DNA of 64,000 bases from Bacteroidales bacterium UBA2939 (GCA_002349055.1 DECD01000054.1:130771-194770), one strand, 5' to 3'; counted from the stretch's first letter, positions 8,810 to 18,888 are shown. The notes: generated from the sequence alone by a model not told the origin. Translations and numbers: made by a program.

Positions 8810-9598
8810 CTATTTCCAGCCGCGGGCCACCATTTCCTGGGCGATGTACGAGGCCTCGTCGTCGGCGAAGGTGTTGGGGCCGAAGCCGGCGTCGTAACCC
8901 AGTTCCTTGGCCAGTTCGTGGCTGATACGCGGACCGCCGCAGATGAGGATGACCTTGTCGCGCAGGCCCTCGGCCTCGAGCATCTCGACGAGCTCGGTGA
9001 GGTTCTTGATGTGCACGTCCTTCTGGGTCACCGTCTGGCTGACGATGAGGGCGTCGGCATGCAGTTCGATGCCCTTGGCGATGAATTCCTCGTTGGGCAC
9101 CTGGCTGCCGAGGTTGTAGGCGTCGATCATGTCGTAGCGCTCCAGGCCGTAGTGGCCGGCATAGCCCTTCATGTTCATGATGGCGTCGATACCCACGGTG
9201 TGGGCGTCGGTACCCGTCGAGGCGCCCACGATGACAATCTTTCTTCCGATGTGTTCGCGGATATACTCGTCGCACTCGTGCATGTCCATGGTGGTTGATT
9301 CCACTTTGGGCACGTGGATGCTGGTGTAGTCCACGGTATGGGTCAGTGAACCGTAGCAGTTCATGAAGCAGAAGCCTTCGGTCAGCTCTTTCTGGTAGAC
9401 CACCAGTGGGTTTTCGAAGCCCATCTTCTTGAGCAGCTGCTTGGCGGCCTCTTCGGCCTCGGCACCTGCGGGCACGGGCAGGGTGAAACTCAGCTGCACC
9501 TTGCCGTCGTTCATTGTGTCGCCGTATGGCTTTATCTTGGTGAGGTCGAGGGTTTTGTCGTAATCCTTCGCCTCCATCGAATACAATCCTTCGCTCAT
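8810..9598 (-). CDS. kamE: Lysine 5,6-aminomutase, beta subunit (B12 and PLP binding)
   Basis: 262 residues. The C-terminal half is a Rossmann-like cobalamin domain with the base-off motif DAHTVG: His133 is the expected axial ligand. Lys144, eleven residues later in NMKGYAGHYG, is at the position that holds pyridoxal phosphate in 5,6-aminomutase, and both numbers coincide with those of the characterised clostridial enzyme. With KamD it moves the terminal amino group of D-lysine or beta-lysine from C6 to C5. The gene follows kamD across a 107-base gap holding an inverted pair of repeats. Specificity for lysine rather than ornithine is inferred from overall likeness. Confidence 0.93.
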   Translation of the reverse strand: MSEGLYSMEAKDYDKTLDLTKIKPYGDTMNDGKVQLSFTLPVPAGAEAEEAAKQLLKKMGFENPLVVYQKELTEGFCFMNCYGSLTHTVDYTSIHVPKVESTTMDMHECDEYIREHIGRKIVIVGASTGTDAHTVGIDAIMNMKGYAGHYGLERYDMIDAYNLGSQVPNEEFIAKGIELHADALIVSQTVTQKDVHIKNLTELVEMLEAEGLRDKVILICGGPRISHELAKELGYDAGFGPNTFADDEASYIAQEMVARGWK

Positions 9599-9615
9599 CT
9601 TTTTTCTTTTTTTAA

Positions 9616-9709
9616 GGGTTATTGGTTAGGGGTTATGGGTTATGGACGCTTGCGCAGCACCATGAGGCGACAGCCTTCTATAACCCATAACCTATAACCC
9701 ATAACCTAT
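9616..9709. repeat. Inverted pair of GGTTATG / ATAACCC arrays
   Basis: Left arm 9616-9645 is built from ggttatg-like heptamers. Right arm 9679-9709 is the complementary ataaccc array. A 33-base GC-rich spacer lies between them. The two can pair into a long stem in the mRNA between kamD and kamE. The stop codon TAG of kamD (9706-9708) falls inside the right arm. Confidence 0.9.
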
Positions 9710-11262
9710 TTTTTACCTTTCATTAATTCAACAAACGGGTTAAAGTAGTGCTCGCCTTTCAGCGTCACGCCGTCGAGGCCCTTGCCGCCGGTCTTGGGAC
9801 GCTTCACGTTGGCGAAGATGCCCTTCTCCAAGGCGGTGAAGAGGCCTTCGCTCTCCATGGTTTCGAGGAGGTGGGTGGCGTTGTGCAGCACTTCCTGGGC
9901 GCGGGTCTTGATGATGCCGCCCTCCTTGAATTCCACCTCGTCGCCGATGCTCTTCATGTTGTTGAAGATGTACTTGGCGTTCTCGATCGAGAGGTAGCGG
10001 TCGCTCATGAAGGGGGTGTGGATGGCCTCGGTGGGCATGCCGAGCAGCTGCAAGCCCTGATGCGTCCACTGGCCGATGATGTTGAAGAGGGCGTCCTGGA
10101 TGTGGCCGCGGAAGATGTTGCCGGTCATGAATTTGGTTGGCGGCATGTATTTCAGCGGGGCTTTGGGGAAGATTTCGCGAATCATCTGGGCTTGAGCCAG
10201 CTCGTAGAGGAAGCCGTTTTCCAGCGAGGGGTCCATTTCGAAGGCGTGGCCGAGACCCATCTGTTCCTCGGGCAGGCCAGCCATGAGGGCCAGCTGCTCG
10301 TTGATGAGGTCGGAGGCCAGCACGGTGTGGGCCTCTTCGTAGGCGTCGGCGGTGGTCAGGTAGTTGTCCTCGCCGGTGTTGATGATGACGCCGGCGAAGC
10401 CGTTGATGATGCGGCTCATGTACTGGTCAATCAGCGTGCGCTGCATGTTGATGTCGCGGAACAGGATGCCGTAGAGGGCGTCGTTCAGCATGACGTCGAG
10501 GCCCTCGAGGGCGCCCATGGCGGCGATTTCGGGCATGCAGAGGCCGGAGCAGTAGTTGCAGAGGCGGATGTAGCGGCCGACCTCCTCGCCCACTTCGTCG
10601 AGAGCCTTGCGCATGATGCGGAAGTTTTCCTGGGTGGCCACGGTGCCGCCGAAGCCTTCGGTGGTGGCGCCGTAGGGCACATAGTCGAGCAGGGACTGGC
10701 CGGTGGTGCGGATCACGGCGATGATGTCGGCACCCTGGCGGGCGCCGGCCTGAGCCTGGACGACATCCTCGTAGATGTTACCTGTGGCCACGATGATGTA
10801 GAGGTAGGGCTTGCTGCCCTCGCCGATGGTGGCGATGTATTTTTCGCGGCGGAGACGGTTGGCGCGCACACGCTCGATGGTGGCATTGATGACGGGTTCC
10901 AGGGCCTTGTCGATGTCGGCCTTCGGGTGCACAGGCAGCTTGGTGATATCCAGCTTGCCGGCGCTGATGGCTTCGGCGATTTCCTGGGGTTTCTTGCCTG
11001 TCTCCACCATGGCATTGCCCACATAGAACATCACGCCCTCGCCAAGGACGCCGTTGCTTCTCAGGTGGTCCACGACGACGTTGGGCATAGGCACCTCGTT
11101 CTCGTCGATGTTGTCGATGCCCAGGAAGCGGCACAGGGTGCGTTCCACAGCCACCGTGGTGTAATCTTCCACGAAATCCTGCACCTGTCCAGCGATTTTT
11201 CTAGCCACCGAACGAGCATGCTCAACTTCCGTAAAATCAAGTCCTACTTTACTTTTCTGCAT
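9706..11262 (-). CDS. kamD: Lysine 5,6-aminomutase, alpha subunit
   Basis: 518 residues from ATG 11260-11262 (MQKSKVGLDF), which is the usual family N-terminus. The frame is open further upstream, but a promoter -7 box at 11311-11318 lies in that extension, so the shorter start is chosen. The TIM-barrel subunit contacts the adenosyl group and PLP; conserved stretches include RTTGQSLLDYVPYG, YGILFRDINMQRTL and GFAGVIINTGEDNYL. It works as a heterotetramer with KamE in anaerobic lysine breakdown. The other genes of the pathway (lysine 2,3-aminomutase, kdd, kce, kal) are not in this window. Confidence 0.94.
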   Translation of the reverse strand: MQKSKVGLDFTEVEHARSVARKIAGQVQDFVEDYTTVAVERTLCRFLGIDNIDENEVPMPNVVVDHLRSNGVLGEGVMFYVGNAMVETGKKPQEIAEAISAGKLDITKLPVHPKADIDKALEPVINATIERVRANRLRREKYIATIGEGSKPYLYIIVATGNIYEDVVQAQAGARQGADIIAVIRTTGQSLLDYVPYGATTEGFGGTVATQENFRIMRKALDEVGEEVGRYIRLCNYCSGLCMPEIAAMGALEGLDVMLNDALYGILFRDINMQRTLIDQYMSRIINGFAGVIINTGEDNYLTTADAYEEAHTVLASDLINEQLALMAGLPEEQMGLGHAFEMDPSLENGFLYELAQAQMIREIFPKAPLKYMPPTKFMTGNIFRGHIQDALFNIIGQWTHQGLQLLGMPTEAIHTPFMSDRYLSIENAKYIFNNMKSIGDEVEFKEGGIIKTRAQEVLHNATHLLETMESEGLFTALEKGIFANVKRPKTGGKGLDGVTLKGEHYFNPFVELMKGKK

Positions 11263-11310
11263 TGTTGTTTTTATTGTTTGTTTATTGTTTTTACACTCTG
11301 ATTTGAACTG

Positions 11311-11344
11311 CAAAGATACAACTTTTTTTATAATTAAAGACAAA
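11311..11344 (-). promoter_or_regulatory. Promoter of the kamD operon
   Basis: The minus strand shows TATCTTTG at 11311-11318, a perfect TAnnTTTG -7 box, with TTTG at 11341-11344 as the -33 element. The 22-base spacer is slightly longer than usual. The start codon is about 50 bases downstream. Confidence 0.7.
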
Positions 11345-11422
11345 AAAGTTTTGGACCCCCATTTCAACCCTCTAGTACAGCACCTTACAACATTATTCCG
11401 GGAAAGACACTATTCACCCAAC

Positions 11423-11472
11423 TAGCACTCAGGTAGCACTCAGGTAGCACTCAAGTAGCACTCAAGTAGCAC
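11423..11472. repeat. 11-base tandem array, TAGCACTCAGG, 4.5 copies
   Basis: Four full 11-mers (two ending in agg, two in aag) and a partial copy lie between the kamD promoter and the terminator of the LRR gene. No gene is present from 11345 to 11583. Confidence 0.92.
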
Positions 11473-11538
11473 ATTCGGGTAATTCGCCCCCAATTGACCT
11501 GCGCCAGCAAATTAGTTAAATTAGAATAATTCGCCGTT

Positions 11539-11566
11539 AAAAAAAATCCCCTCGAGGGAGGGGATT
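11539..11566 (-). terminator. Intrinsic terminator of the LRR surface-protein gene
   Basis: On the minus strand a 9-bp stem (AATCCCCTC / GAGGGGATT, loop CCTC) is followed by eight U residues. It starts 18 bases after the stop codon at 11584. Confidence 0.9.
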
Positions 11567-11583
11567 ATGGAATGGGGTTGTGG

Positions 11584-14500
11584 TTATTCCAGACCTTTCA
11601 GCTGATACCAGCCTTCGACCTTTGCCAGGTTGGTACAGCCACGGAAGGCCGACTCGTAGATGGCGTCTACGGTGCCGGGAATCATGACGCGCAGAAGGCC
11701 GGTGTTGTTCTCGAAGGCCGAGGGGCCTATGGAGACGACGACGTAGATGACGCCCTCGATGCGGATGAGCGGCGGGATGACGAGCAGGCCGCGGCAGGGG
11801 CCGGTATAGCCTGTGACGCAGGCCGTTTGTGTGTTGCAGTCGACGGCATAGTTGAGCATCTGTCCGGAGGGGGTTTGGAAGATATAGTTGGCCTGCTGGA
11901 ACTGGGCGGTGTAGGTGGCGTTGCCGGCGACGGTGACGGTGCGTGGGTTGTGGGTGCTGCCGTCGGACCACTGGAGGAACTGGTAGCCGCAGTTGGCCGA
12001 GGCCGCGAGGGTGACCTCCTGGCCTGCATCGAAACGGCCGCCGCCGCTGACGGTGCCCTTGACGGCATCATCGGCCGTAGCGGTGATTTCGAATTCACCC
12101 AGATGCGAGGGGTTGATGGTGAGGTGGAGGGTGACGGTGCTGTCGCATCCGGCGGCATTGGTGAGGAGGTGGGTGGGGGTGGAGGTCGACTGGTGGTAGG
12201 TGTGTCCGTACCAGGTGAAGTGGTCGAATTCCACGGCGGTGGTGTCGCCGGCCGAGGTGTAGTTGAGGTGGACGTTGAGGGTGACGATGGAGTCGGCCCC
12301 GAGGTGGTTTTGCAGGGTGACCGTCTCGGAGCCAGCCGCGGTGATGGTCAATCCGTTCCAGAAGAAGGGGAATTTGTTGTTGCAGACGCTGGTGTCGACG
12401 GTGGTATAGACGGTGGTGGGGGCGAAGGAGGCGGTGAAGGTGGTGTCCTGAGTGACGGTGAGCGAGCGCGGATTGTCGTGGTTGCCGTCGTTCCACTGGA
12501 CGAAGTGGTAGCCCACGTTGGGCGTAGCGGCGAGGGTGGCTGTTGCGCCATTGGTGTAGGTGCCACCGCCGGAGACGGTGCCCATAGTCTCATCGGCAGA
12601 AGTAACAGTGACGGTGCGCGGGCAGCCGGACGTCTCTTGTATGTTATTGAAGTCGCTCCAGCCAGCGGCATTCTGATAGGCAGACACCTTACCGCAGGGG
12701 ACAAATAACGTGCAATTCGGACGGAAGTCATATTCACTCGGATTGCCAGTGTGGAAGACATTGTCATTCAACGTGGGAGGTGTCTCCGATAGCAATGTTA
12801 TCGACTCGAGTGCTTCACAATTGACAAACGAATAGCCTTCAATCTCAGAAAGCCCGCTGCCAAATGTAATCGATTGTAAACCGCCATCATAGTAGAACGC
12901 CTCTGCATGGATGGTGGTGACGTTGTTGGGGATAACAATAGAGGTCAGCGTGTGATGCTGTCTGAATGCCGAATAGCCTATTTCTGTTACCTCCTCAGGA
13001 ATCACAGTGTTTTTGCATCCCAATATCAGAATATCGTCTGTAGTATGGATAACTGCGTTGCAATTATTGCGACTATCATAATTGGGATTCCCCTGAGCGA
13101 CCGTTATGGAAGCCAGGTCATCACATCCCGCAAAGGCACTACCATCTATGCCAAGTACATTCTCGCTTATCACTACCGAACTAAAACCGTTGGCATAATG
13201 GAACGCTTCTTCCATGATATCACCACCACATTCTAGGTAAAGCGTCGAAGAAGAGAATGTACAATTCAAGAAAGCTCCTCGACGGATGAACATGATGTTT
13301 TCCGGAATCGTTGAGAAATTGACACTACAATGACTGAAAGCATTGTCTCCGATGCTGGTCACCGTACTGGGTAAGGTCGTAGTATTGCAGCCTCGGATAA
13401 TTTCATTTGTAGAAGTCTTTATCAAGGCGTTGCAGTTATCACGGCTGTCGTAGGTAGTGTTTGCCGGGTCGACGACAATGGATGTGATGTGTTCGCAGAA
13501 GTCGAAAGCACCATTTTCAATGTTAGACACACCACTTCCGATATGTACCGATGTGAGAGGCATATTGAAGAATGCCACACCGATATATATAACTGAATTA
13601 GGGATAACAACAGAAGAGAGTGTAGCCTCGGGATTCCAATCCGAGCTAAATGCGCCATAAGCGATGGTATCCACAGGATAGTCGACACCGCCAACTGTGA
13701 TATGGTCAGGTATCACCAAATCCCCTGTGCAAGTGCCAGTGTAGCCCGTCAGGGTAGCGGTACCCTCGGGACAGTTGAGGTTGTAGACAAGCGTCTGGCC
13801 GGTACTGCACACCTGTTCGATGCCAGTGGTGGAAGATAATGCCTCAAACTCTGCTGTGAGGGCAGTATCCTTTGTAACGATGAAGCTAACGGGATTATCG
13901 GTAGAAACTGATGTGCCATTGGAAGTCCATTGCACGAAGCGGTAGCCGCAGTTGGGCGTGGCGGTCAGCGTGACGGTGGCTCCGTCAATGTAGGTACCCT
14001 CATTACCTTCCACGGTGCCCATCGACGGGTCGTCAATATCGACGGTGACCGTGCGCGGACATCCGACAACCTCCTGAATATTATCAAAATCACTCCAGCC
14101 GTCAACGTTCCGATAAGCTGAGACCTTACCGCAGGGAACATTTATAACGGCGGTTGATGGAACCTCAATGAATGTGCTCCACGAAACCGCAGGAGGATTC
14201 TCGGCCATACATGTGATAGATTGAAGCGATCTACAATCATCAAAGAGCATAAATTCTAACTCATCAATTGTATTTGGAATAACTACAGATTGCATACCTA
14301 AGCAGTAGTAAAAGGCTGAATGTCCAATGCTAGTCACCGATTGGGGAATAATCATTGATGTCAACCCAGAACCAGAAAAGGCATACTCACCGATGGTTGT
14401 GACAGAGGAGGGTATTTCGATAGAAGTAAGATTGGTTTGACCGTCGAACGCGCTTGCCCCAATTGCAGTTACTGATGTAGGAATAACTGTGGTTTGGCAT

Positions 14501-17500
14501 CCTTGGACAAGGGTGTTTGTGGTGGTCTTAATGATAGCATTGCAGTTGTTCCGACTGTCATAAACAGGATTATCCGCATCCACAGTGATAGTTGTCAAAC
14601 CACTACATCTATCAAAATCTTGGGAGATCGAAGTTAATGTAGCAGGAATATGCAAAGAAGTCATACTACGACACTCGTAGAATGTATTACCAGAAAGTTC
14701 GGTCAAACTCGATGGAATAACAATAGAGCCTAAATTGTAACAGAAACTAAATGCGTATCTACCTAATTCCGTCAACGAATTGGAAAGTGTTACCGTTGTG
14801 ATGTTGTGACAATCACGGAAGGCTTGTATTCCTATTGTAGTGATGGAATTAGGAATGGTAAGAGCACCAGTCAGTCCTGAACAATCTTTGAATGCATCTC
14901 CGCCAATGGCGGTGACAGAGAATTCGATGCCGTTGACGATGATGGATTCGGGGATAGCAAGGGTGCCCGTGCAATTGTCACCGTGGCCGGTGATGGTGGC
15001 GGTGCGGTTGGAGCAGTCGATAGAATAGATTAGCGTCTGTCCGGTGCTGCATTCCTGCTGGATGCCTGTGGTGGCCACCGCCTCGAAGACTGCGGTGAGA
15101 GCGGTGTCCTGTGTGACATTGAAGGAGTAGGGATTATCGGCAGAAGCCAACGTACCATTGGAATTCCATTGCACGAAGCGGTAGCCGCAGTTGGGGGTGG
15201 CGGTGAGGGTGGCGGTTGTGCCGACGGTGTAGGTACCATCGCCTGTGACGGTGCCCATCGCGGGGTTGTCGACGGTGACGGTGACGGTGTGGGTGCAGGT
15301 GGATGCCTCCTGGATGTGGATGAAGTTGCTCCAACGGTTGGCGGCCTGGTAGGCGGCGACGGAGTTGCAGGGGACAGTGACGGGAATATCCGTAGGGCAG
15401 TTGGCGAAAGCATTGGCACCGAGGGTTGGAGGCGTGTCACTATGGACAACGATGGATTGCAACCGCACGCAATGACGGAAGGCGAGGACATCGATGCTGC
15501 TGACGGCGCTGCCGATGGTGAGACTGGTGATGCCGTTGCAGAAGAAAAATGCGTATTCTGAGATGGAGGTGACGGTGTTGGGGATGGTGACGTTGCCCGT
15601 CAGACCAGTACAGTTAAAGAATGCATTGGCACCGATTTTTGTGACAGTGTAATCGTTGCCGCAATAAGAGACAATGGAAGGAATGAAAAGCTCTCCGGTG
15701 GGCTTAGGGGTATTTACATAATAAGGATTATTTTTCGTTTCGGGCACCACGGTTGCGGTATGATTTGTTTGGTTGAGACGGTACCAGAGGCCATTGACAA
15801 GAACCGTATCCGTCGCCCTGAAGACGGCGGTGAGGGCGGTGTCGTGCGTGACAGTAAGGTCGAAGCTTGCATCGGTGCTGACGGTCTCATCGTTGGTGTT
15901 CTTCCAACGAATGAAGCGGTGGAAGCAAGCGGGGGTGGCGGTGAGGGTGGCAGTTGCGCCGGGGGTATAGGTGCCGCCGCCGGAGACGGTGCCCATAGCC
16001 TCGTCGGCAGAAGTGGCTGTTACGGTGCGCGGGCAGGTGGATGCCTCCTGGATGTGGGAGAAGCTGCTCCAACCGTTGGTGGCCTGGTAGGCGACGACGG
16101 AGTTGCAGGGGACAGTGACGGGAATATCCGTAGGACACTGGTTGAAAACAATGCTCCCGAGGGTTGGAGGCGTGGCACACTCGACAACGATAGATTCCAA
16201 ACCCGTACAACTACGGAAAGCAGCATCATCGATGTTGGCGACAGCGCTGCCGATGGTGAGGCTGGTGATGTGGTTGCAATAGAAAAAAGCACCATCGCGG
16301 ATGCGTGCAACGGAATTGGGGATAACAAGACTGCCGCTGAAGCCGGTACACTCTTCGAAAGCATTTCTCCCGATGTTGACAACGGAACCGGGGATGACAA
16401 GAGTGCCGGAAAGGCCGGTACACTTGCTGAAAGTACCATCATCGATGTTCGAAATGGAATTGGGGAGAGTGAGGGAGCTGAAGCCGCTGCAACGATTGAA
16501 AGCGCTCTTGCCCAGAGAGAGGATGGATTCGGGGAGGTTGAGAGGGCCAGTGAGGCCGGTGCAATTGTAGAAAGCATTCATTCCGATGGAAATGACGGTA
16601 TTGGGGATGACGAGTGTACCCGTGAGGTTGCTGCAACTATAGAAAGCATTGGCGTCTATGGCAGTGACTGTGTAATCGTTGTTGCAATAATTGACCGAGG
16701 AAGGGATAACGAGTGTTCCGGTGGGCTTATGGTCTGTTTCATAATAGGGGAGAGTATTCTTCTCGGGCACCACCTTGGCGGTAGAGTGCTCATGGTCGAG
16801 GCTATACCAGAGACCATCGATAAGAACCCTGTCCGCAGCCTCGAAGACGGCGGTGAGGGAGGTGTCGCGAGTGACGACGATGGTGAATTGGGCATCGGTG
16901 CTCACCTCGTCGCCGTCGACATTAATCCAATGGACGAAGCGGTAGCCGCATTTAGGTGTTGCTGTGAGGGTGGGTTCGGCCCAATAGAGATAGTAGCCGT
17001 TGCCGCCCTCGGTGGAGCCCATCTCGGGGTCGTTGGGGGAGACAGTAACAGAGAAGCAGTCATCCTCATTCTGAATATTGGTGAAGCTGCTCCAGTCACT
17101 AGCAGAGTGATAGTCGGAGACGGTGCCGCAGGGGACATAGATGGGAGTATTGTGGGGGAGGCCTAGAAAAACTTTGGTGCCTAATGTTGGAGGATTGGAT
17201 GCCAATAGATGAACTTCTGTCAGATGGTTGCAGCCGGCGAAAGCTTCGTTTCCGATGCTGGTCACCGAGTTGCCGATGGTCAACGATGACAGACCGATGC
17301 AGGAGATGAAAGCCTCGTTTCCGATGCTGGTCACCGAGTTACCGATGGTTACCGATGTCAGACTATAGCAATGTTCGAAAGCATTGTTGCCTATGCTGAT
17401 CACCGAGTTCGGGATGGACACCGATTCGAGGGAGAGGCAGTGCCCGAAAGCTTCGTTTCCGATGCTGGTCACCGAGTTACCGATGGTCAACGATGCCATA

Positions 17501-18888
17501 ACATCGCAGCTACGGAAAGCAGAATTGCCTATGGAGGTGACACTCTCGGGGATGACGATGGAGGAGATGTTCTGGCAGTAGGCGAAAGCGCCGTCTCCGA
17601 TGGCGGTGACAGCGAAGGTCTGGTTTCCGTACCCAACGCTTGCCGGGATGGTAATGTCGCCCGAGGGGCAGGAATGGTTGGAGTAAAGAGGGGAGGTAAT
17701 CTGTTGTGAAACGGACAGTTCCGGCACCACGGTAGCGGTATGGTTGGCGCAGTCGAGCAAGTACCAAAGGGAGCCTATCTTGACCTTTTCCGATTCCCCC
17801 CGGATGTCGGTAAAACCGCCCCAACCACTGTAGCTTAACAGAGAGCCGCAAGGGACATGGACGGGAATGTTGGTGGAAACATCATAAAACACATTACTCC
17901 CTATCGAAGGTGGCGTGGAACATTTTATGTGGATTTCGTCCAACTGACAACATCCATAGAAAGCATTCTCGCCTATCGAGGTAACGCTACTAGGGATAGT
18001 AATGGATGTTAAATTTTTGCAGTAATAAAAGGAACCATACTCTATTGTAACAACACTTTCCGGAATAACAATGGATGTCATGCTTGTGCAACCTGAAAAA
18101 GTTATTTGATTAATGGCAGTGATGCCTGTAGGAATGTTTATTGATGTCAAACTACTACAATTCAAAAATGCTTCTCCCCCAATGGAGATAACACCATTCG
18201 GAATATTAATATAGGTTAAATTCGTACAGCCTGCAAAGGCTTCTGTTCCTATTGATGTTACTGAGTTTGGTATCACAGTGTTTTTACAACCCGAAACAAG
18301 CTCATGGGTAGACGAATTGATAATTGCATTACATTCCTCTTGACTATCATAGTAAGGGTTGTTTGCGTCGACAATTATTGTTTCCAGACCACTGCATTTT
18401 GCGAAAGGATTTTTTCCTATAACTCCAACGCTTGAGGGAATAAATACAGATGTCAGTCCAATACAACTATAAAAAGCTTCAGAACCAATAGAAGTAACAC
18501 TATTAGGAATGGGGGAAGATTCTATTCCCTCACAACCCATGAAAGCACCGGAGCCAATAGTAGTCACACCATTCGGAATGATGACAGAAGTGATACCACT
18601 ACAGCCTATAAACGCACAGTAACCTATCTCAACAATCGGATAGTTGACACCTTGAATCATGATAGATGCCGGAATAACGAGATCTCCTGTTGGCTTATCA
18701 TACCCATTCCAAGTATAATCAGAAGATGGAGGACAGAGTGAAATCGTCTGACTACTATTGTCATATTTGTAATAAATCGTGTTGTTGCCATCCAACTCCA
18801 CCGAGCCGTCATAGTCCTGCGCCCACACGCTCTGCGAAAAAAGCATTGCCCCAACCAGGGCCATCAAAAGAGTAATTCTATGTTTCAT
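11584..18888 (-). CDS. Giant BspA-like LRR surface protein with InlB-type repeats
   Basis: 2434 residues with a signal peptide (cut after SVWAQ). It is built of blocks of BspA/LRR_5 repeats with the pattern (I/V)xxIGxxAFxxCxxLTSVxIPNSV. Most blocks end in a VPCG...Y...W..F..IQE connector, and six divergent InlB B-repeats follow (starting near residues 610, 955, 1200, 1615, 2095 and 2270, with GY(R/H)F(V/I)xW and DTxLTAxF). The last LRR block ends the protein; no type IX C-terminal signal was recognised. Such proteins are adhesins or host/glycan-binding surface proteins. LRR parts around 12650-15000 and 17900-18700 look more AT-rich than the InlB parts, suggesting mosaic assembly. Monocistronic: own -7 box (18926-18933) and terminator (11539-11566). 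Confidence 0.9.
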   Translation of the reverse strand: MKHRITLLMALVGAMLFSQSVWAQDYDGSVELDGNNTIYYKYDNSSQTISLCPPSSDYTWNGYDKPTGDLVIPASIMIQGVNYPIVEIGYCAFIGCSGITSVIIPNGVTTIGSGAFMGCEGIESSPIPNSVTSIGSEAFYSCIGLTSVFIPSSVGVIGKNPFAKCSGLETIIVDANNPYYDSQEECNAIINSSTHELVSGCKNTVIPNSVTSIGTEAFAGCTNLTYINIPNGVISIGGEAFLNCSSLTSINIPTGITAINQITFSGCTSMTSIVIPESVVTIEYGSFYYCKNLTSITIPSSVTSIGENAFYGCCQLDEIHIKCSTPPSIGSNVFYDVSTNIPVHVPCGSLLSYSGWGGFTDIRGESEKVKIGSLWYLLDCANHTATVVPELSVSQQITSPLYSNHSCPSGDITIPASVGYGNQTFAVTAIGDGAFAYCQNISSIVIPESVTSIGNSAFRSCDVMASLTIGNSVTSIGNEAFGHCLSLESVSIPNSVISIGNNAFEHCYSLTSVTIGNSVTSIGNEAFISCIGLSSLTIGNSVTSIGNEAFAGCNHLTEVHLLASNPPTLGTKVFLGLPHNTPIYVPCGTVSDYHSASDWSSFTNIQNEDDCFSVTVSPNDPEMGSTEGGNGYYLYWAEPTLTATPKCGYRFVHWINVDGDEVSTDAQFTIVVTRDTSLTAVFEAADRVLIDGLWYSLDHEHSTAKVVPEKNTLPYYETDHKPTGTLVIPSSVNYCNNDYTVTAIDANAFYSCSNLTGTLVIPNTVISIGMNAFYNCTGLTGPLNLPESILSLGKSAFNRCSGFSSLTLPNSISNIDDGTFSKCTGLSGTLVIPGSVVNIGRNAFEECTGFSGSLVIPNSVARIRDGAFFYCNHITSLTIGSAVANIDDAAFRSCTGLESIVVECATPPTLGSIVFNQCPTDIPVTVPCNSVVAYQATNGWSSFSHIQEASTCPRTVTATSADEAMGTVSGGGTYTPGATATLTATPACFHRFIRWKNTNDETVSTDASFDLTVTHDTALTAVFRATDTVLVNGLWYRLNQTNHTATVVPETKNNPYYVNTPKPTGELFIPSIVSYCGNDYTVTKIGANAFFNCTGLTGNVTIPNTVTSISEYAFFFCNGITSLTIGSAVSSIDVLAFRHCVRLQSIVVHSDTPPTLGANAFANCPTDIPVTVPCNSVAAYQAANRWSNFIHIQEASTCTHTVTVTVDNPAMGTVTGDGTYTVGTTATLTATPNCGYRFVQWNSNGTLASADNPYSFNVTQDTALTAVFEAVATTGIQQECSTGQTLIYSIDCSNRTATITGHGDNCTGTLAIPESIIVNGIEFSVTAIGGDAFKDCSGLTGALTIPNSITTIGIQAFRDCHNITTVTLSNSLTELGRYAFSFCYNLGSIVIPSSLTELSGNTFYECRSMTSLHIPATLTSISQDFDRCSGLTTITVDADNPVYDSRNNCNAIIKTTTNTLVQGCQTTVIPTSVTAIGASAFDGQTNLTSIEIPSSVTTIGEYAFSGSGLTSMIIPQSVTSIGHSAFYYCLGMQSVVIPNTIDELEFMLFDDCRSLQSITCMAENPPAVSWSTFIEVPSTAVINVPCGKVSAYRNVDGWSDFDNIQEVVGCPRTVTVDIDDPSMGTVEGNEGTYIDGATVTLTATPNCGYRFVQWTSNGTSVSTDNPVSFIVTKDTALTAEFEALSSTTGIEQVCSTGQTLVYNLNCPEGTATLTGYTGTCTGDLVIPDHITVGGVDYPVDTIAYGAFSSDWNPEATLSSVVIPNSVIYIGVAFFNMPLTSVHIGSGVSNIENGAFDFCEHITSIVVDPANTTYDSRDNCNALIKTSTNEIIRGCNTTTLPSTVTSIGDNAFSHCSVNFSTIPENIMFIRRGAFLNCTFSSSTLYLECGGDIMEEAFHYANGFSSVVISENVLGIDGSAFAGCDDLASITVAQGNPNYDSRNNCNAVIHTTDDILILGCKNTVIPEEVTEIGYSAFRQHHTLTSIVIPNNVTTIHAEAFYYDGGLQSITFGSGLSEIEGYSFVNCEALESITLLSETPPTLNDNVFHTGNPSEYDFRPNCTLFVPCGKVSAYQNAAGWSDFNNIQETSGCPRTVTVTSADETMGTVSGGGTYTNGATATLAATPNVGYHFVQWNDGNHDNPRSLTVTQDTTFTASFAPTTVYTTVDTSVCNNKFPFFWNGLTITAAGSETVTLQNHLGADSIVTLNVHLNYTSAGDTTAVEFDHFTWYGHTYHQSTSTPTHLLTNAAGCDSTVTLHLTINPSHLGEFEITATADDAVKGTVSGGGRFDAGQEVTLAASANCGYQFLQWSDGSTHNPRTVTVAGNATYTAQFQQANYIFQTPSGQMLNYAVDCNTQTACVTGYTGPCRGLLVIPPLIRIEGVIYVVVSIGPSAFENNTGLLRVMIPGTVDAIYESAFRGCTNLAKVEGWYQLKGLE

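Noticed and set aside
3214..11262. Polysaccharide utilisation locus
   Set aside because: No SusC/SusD pair or hybrid regulator is present, and the GH2-like protein lacks its nucleophile.
11423..11472. Possible CRISPR array
   Set aside because: Units are 11 bases with no spacers and no cas genes nearby; it is a simple tandem repeat.
15760..17166. Plus-strand frame opposite the LRR protein
   Set aside because: Its repeats mirror the LRR repeats on the other strand; no start context or homology is expected.
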